Origin: Gemmatimonadota bacterium
GTDB lineage: Bacteria > Latescibacterota > UBA2968 > UBA8231
DNA length: 64,000 bases
Assembly: GCA_009840005.1 (NCBI GenBank)
Contig: VXOR01000029.1
Coordinates: 1-64,000 of the forward strand
Reading direction: 5' to 3'
A model generated the notes under the pieces. It was not told the DNA's origin, did not search any database, and saw nothing but the letters and a program-made list of their open reading frames with translations. Within the stretch, counting starts at the first letter, position 1. Every line of letters starts with the position of its first letter. This document shows, piece after piece, positions 62,515 through 64,000 of the stretch. The translations under genes and the position numbers were made by a program.

Positions 62515-63474
62515 ATGAACTATCGATCCCTACTGATCGTCTGCTTGGCAACGCTGGGGATAGCCGTCGCTGGGTGGGGGCAAACCGACGGTAAAATCGC
62601 ATTTACCTCGTGGCGCGAGGGGGCCGGGGACGTGTGGATTATGAATGCGGATGGGAGCGCCCCCGTCAACTTAACCCAAGGTCGGCATGGGCATTGCGTT
62701 GACTTGGTTTGGTCTCCAGATGGTACGAAGATCGCCTATCTCGCCTATAGTAAAGATCCCGCTTCCGCCTGGGTCGATTATTCCGTTGCCGATATCTGGG
62801 TGATGGACGCCGATGGCGGCAACCCGCAACAATTGGCGCATCTAACAGACACCAGATTTCAGGAGCTTTTTTGGGCAGAAGACGGAAGTAGCATTTACTA
62901 CTACCTGCGGGACCCCCAACAGCTATTCGCTGTGGCGCTGGGCGGCAGTGGCTCCTCACCTATATCTCGGACGGACGGGACTGGAATAGTCTGCCGGTTC
63001 TTCGATAATTTCAATCTTTCTCCAGACGGAACCAAACGAGCATACGTCGTGTTGCAGGACGACGAGGACAATGCCTATCTACGCCTAGCTGGCTACGCCC
63101 CTATACGCCTAGCTGGCCTAGTTTGCGCCTCTATTGAGGGGCAGCAGCCTTCTGACCAGATAGAAGATTTCTGGGAGAGGGAGATTCCCCTTCCCGACCT
63201 TCCCTATCAACAAGCTGAACTTGAACCCGGCTCGCAGGGAATAGCCTCCTATCCTACTTGGTCGCCTGACAGCATGAGAATCGCCTTCTATGCCGATAAC
63301 GAGCAAGGGTACAGGGAGATTTGGATTGTTGATATAGACGGGAGCAACTTGGTTAATCTGACCAACGGTTTGGGTGGAGATTATCCCGCTTGGCAACCTG
63401 TCGTCCCTTGGGCTACTGCCACGAGCGTCGAGGCTCAGTCGTGGGGACGGATCAAATCGCTGCTTTCTCGTTAA
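62515..63474 (+). CDS. Secreted TolB-like beta-propeller protein, copy 2
   Basis: 319 residues. Same plan as copy 1: signal peptide, then propeller units (SPDGTK, WSPDSMR). 62562-62904 is identical in DNA to copy 1, the middle differs, with a short inserted stretch around 'YAPIRLAGLVCASIEG', and the last 80 residues are again alike. Start is preceded by CAAGGAG. The region 62370-62515 upstream carries the terminator and sigma54-like promoter. Confidence 0.86.
   Translation: MNYRSLLIVCLATLGIAVAGWGQTDGKIAFTSWREGAGDVWIMNADGSAPVNLTQGRHGHCVDLVWSPDGTKIAYLAYSKDPASAWVDYSVADIWVMDADGGNPQQLAHLTDTRFQELFWAEDGSSIYYYLRDPQQLFAVALGGSGSSPISRTDGTGIVCRFFDNFNLSPDGTKRAYVVLQDDEDNAYLRLAGYAPIRLAGLVCASIEGQQPSDQIEDFWEREIPLPDLPYQQAELEPGSQGIASYPTWSPDSMRIAFYADNEQGYREIWIVDIDGSNLVNLTNGLGGDYPAWQPVVPWATATSVEAQSWGRIKSLLSR
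62562..62904. repeat. 343-bp exact duplicate (other copy 59508-59850)
   Basis: Second unit of the exact duplication, lying within TolB-like copy 2, with an offset of 3054 bases. Confidence 0.85.
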
Positions 63475-63486
63475 TCGCGCCTCGTG

Positions 63487-63521
63487 CGTAGGGACGGTGC
63501 GGAGCGCAAGCCGCCCCTACG
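63487..63521. repeat. REP-like palindrome, copy 3
   Basis: CGTAGGGACGG-N13-CCGCCCCTACG, same TGCGGAGCGCAAG loop as copy 1. It and the preceding TCGCGCCTCGTGC also follow copy 1 of the TolB-like gene, so the duplication extends through the palindrome. Confidence 0.6.
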
Positions 63522-63672
63522 TGCCTTTCCGCTTGCGCCGACCGAAAATGTCGTAAGCGGCCAACACGGAAAGTCGTGGAAATCCACGAAAAATCGTGGA
63601 AAATCTTGTGCCGATAGCTGAGACGGCGCATCGCAGAAAGGCTCGTCTCGTATTTTAAGTATTATGTTTTTC

Positions 63673-63703
63673 AAGTCTTTAGGTTATTCCTAAAGGCTTT
63701 TTT
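63673..63703 (+). terminator. Intrinsic terminator, cassette copy 3
   Basis: Stem AAGTCTTTAGG (63673-63683) with CCTAAAGGCTT (63689-63699) including one G-U pair, TTATT loop, then T tract. Confidence 0.75.
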
Positions 63704-63719
63704 GTTGTTGGCCGTATTT

Positions 63720-63737
63720 TTGGCACGGAATGTGCGT
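63720..63737 (+). promoter_or_regulatory. Sigma54-like promoter of TolB-like copy 3
   Basis: TTGGCACG-GAAT-GTGCGT; GG at 63722-63723 and GC at 63734-63735. Same distance and context as the 62441 site. It is about 53 bases before the start at 63790. Confidence 0.6.
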
Positions 63738-63789
63738 ATATTCCCTCTGTAGCGCACCCTATTCCTAACCTTCTGAAAGGAGCCGCGTT

Positions 63790-64000
63790 ATGAACTATCG
63801 ATTTCTATTGATTGCCTGCTTGGCAACGCTGGGGTTGGCCGTCGCTGGCTGGGGACAAACCGACGATGAGGATGTTGAGCTGTCGTCGGGGATTGGTCAA
63901 GCGGTGACGAGCAGTGGTGAGGGGGCTTGGGGCGTCGGAGCCATACGCCATCTGACTGACTACTCGGCCAGCTACAGATCTCCGTCTTGGTCTCCGGATG
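63790..64000 (+). CDS. Secreted TolB-like protein, copy 3, cut by the window end
   Basis: 70 codons visible. The signal peptide (NYRFLLIACLATLGLAVAGWGQ) is almost the same as in copies 1 and 2, but the mature part starts with an acidic stretch (DDEDVELSSG) before 'RHLTDYSASY.SPSWSPD', a PD40-like unit. So this is a third, more distant member. GAAAGGAG upstream of ATG. The gene continues past the window. Confidence 0.8.
   Translation, partial: MNYRFLLIACLATLGLAVAGWGQTDDEDVELSSGIGQAVTSSGEGAWGVGAIRHLTDYSASYRSPSWSPD

Overview
The window looks like chromosomal DNA of an uncultured, GC-rich, diderm bacterium. Direct clues are several lipoproteins with lipoboxes, an RND efflux operon, an outer-membrane barrel, and large secreted proteins ending in a FlgD-like 'YPNPFNP' tail. 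Menaquinone genes are of the futalosine type (mqnB, mqnD). Gfo/Idh, DUF6807/PmoA, enolase-superfamily, Cys-type sulfatase and DUF5069 genes together are typical of FCB-type uncultured lineages such as Latescibacterota, or of Poribacteria. That placement is an inference from gene content, since no rRNA is present.

Layout. 1-380: end of a leftward transcription module (terminator plus sigma54-like promoter). 0.4-9.4 kb: redoxin plus cytochrome/copper-monooxygenase lipoproteins, an outer-membrane protein whose 3' end lies in a repeat, hemA-hemX, moeA, a hydrolase relic and a malate/lactate dehydrogenase. 9.4-16.4 kb: cobQ, an AAA/DUF4143 ATPase, Gfo/Idh oxidoreductase, DUF6807 protein, anaerobic sulfatase maturase, metallophosphoesterase. 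16.4-28.7 kb: an accessory/defence-like island with a second AAA/DUF4143 ATPase, three toxin-antitoxin pairs, a divergent DnaB paralogue with a coupled mini-ORF, a two-AAA ATPase plus PD-(D/E)XK protein, two copies of a small unknown protein, antitoxin relics, a second nuclease-like protein and a WYL regulator. Four genes or operons in this island carry the same leader palindrome (TGCGAC-N7-GTCGCA), which is the strongest hint of an undescribed co-regulated system. 28.7-34.3 kb: class-I amidotransferase, triple-DUF5069 protein, mutM, clpP, GT39 glycosyltransferase, DUF2442. 34.4-42.6 kb: RND operon with an unusually large 1301-aa pump. 42.7-52.6 kb: rhodanese, siroheme-type dehydrogenase, HAD phosphatase, M28 peptidase, UbiA prenyltransferase, enolase-superfamily dehydratase, hisS, sugar isomerase and sulfatase. 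52.7-54.4 kb: restriction-modification pair with a frameshifted nuclease. 54.4-59.4 kb: FAH-family enzyme, mqnD/mqnB, second enolase-superfamily enzyme, purM. 59.4-64 kb: tandem family of secreted TolB-like propeller proteins, two of them behind terminator plus sigma54-like promoter cassettes, with an FG-GAP protein between.

Working together: the sulfatase (51.1 kb) needs the radical-SAM maturase (14.3 kb); the sugar isomerase and dehydratases suggest breakdown of sulfated or acidic sugars. hemA-hemX and the siroheme dehydrogenase serve tetrapyrrole synthesis. The 16-29 kb island holds most of the signs of lateral transfer: toxin-antitoxin pairs, gene relics, a 369-bp duplication and shared operators. 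No rRNA, tRNA or CRISPR array was recognised.
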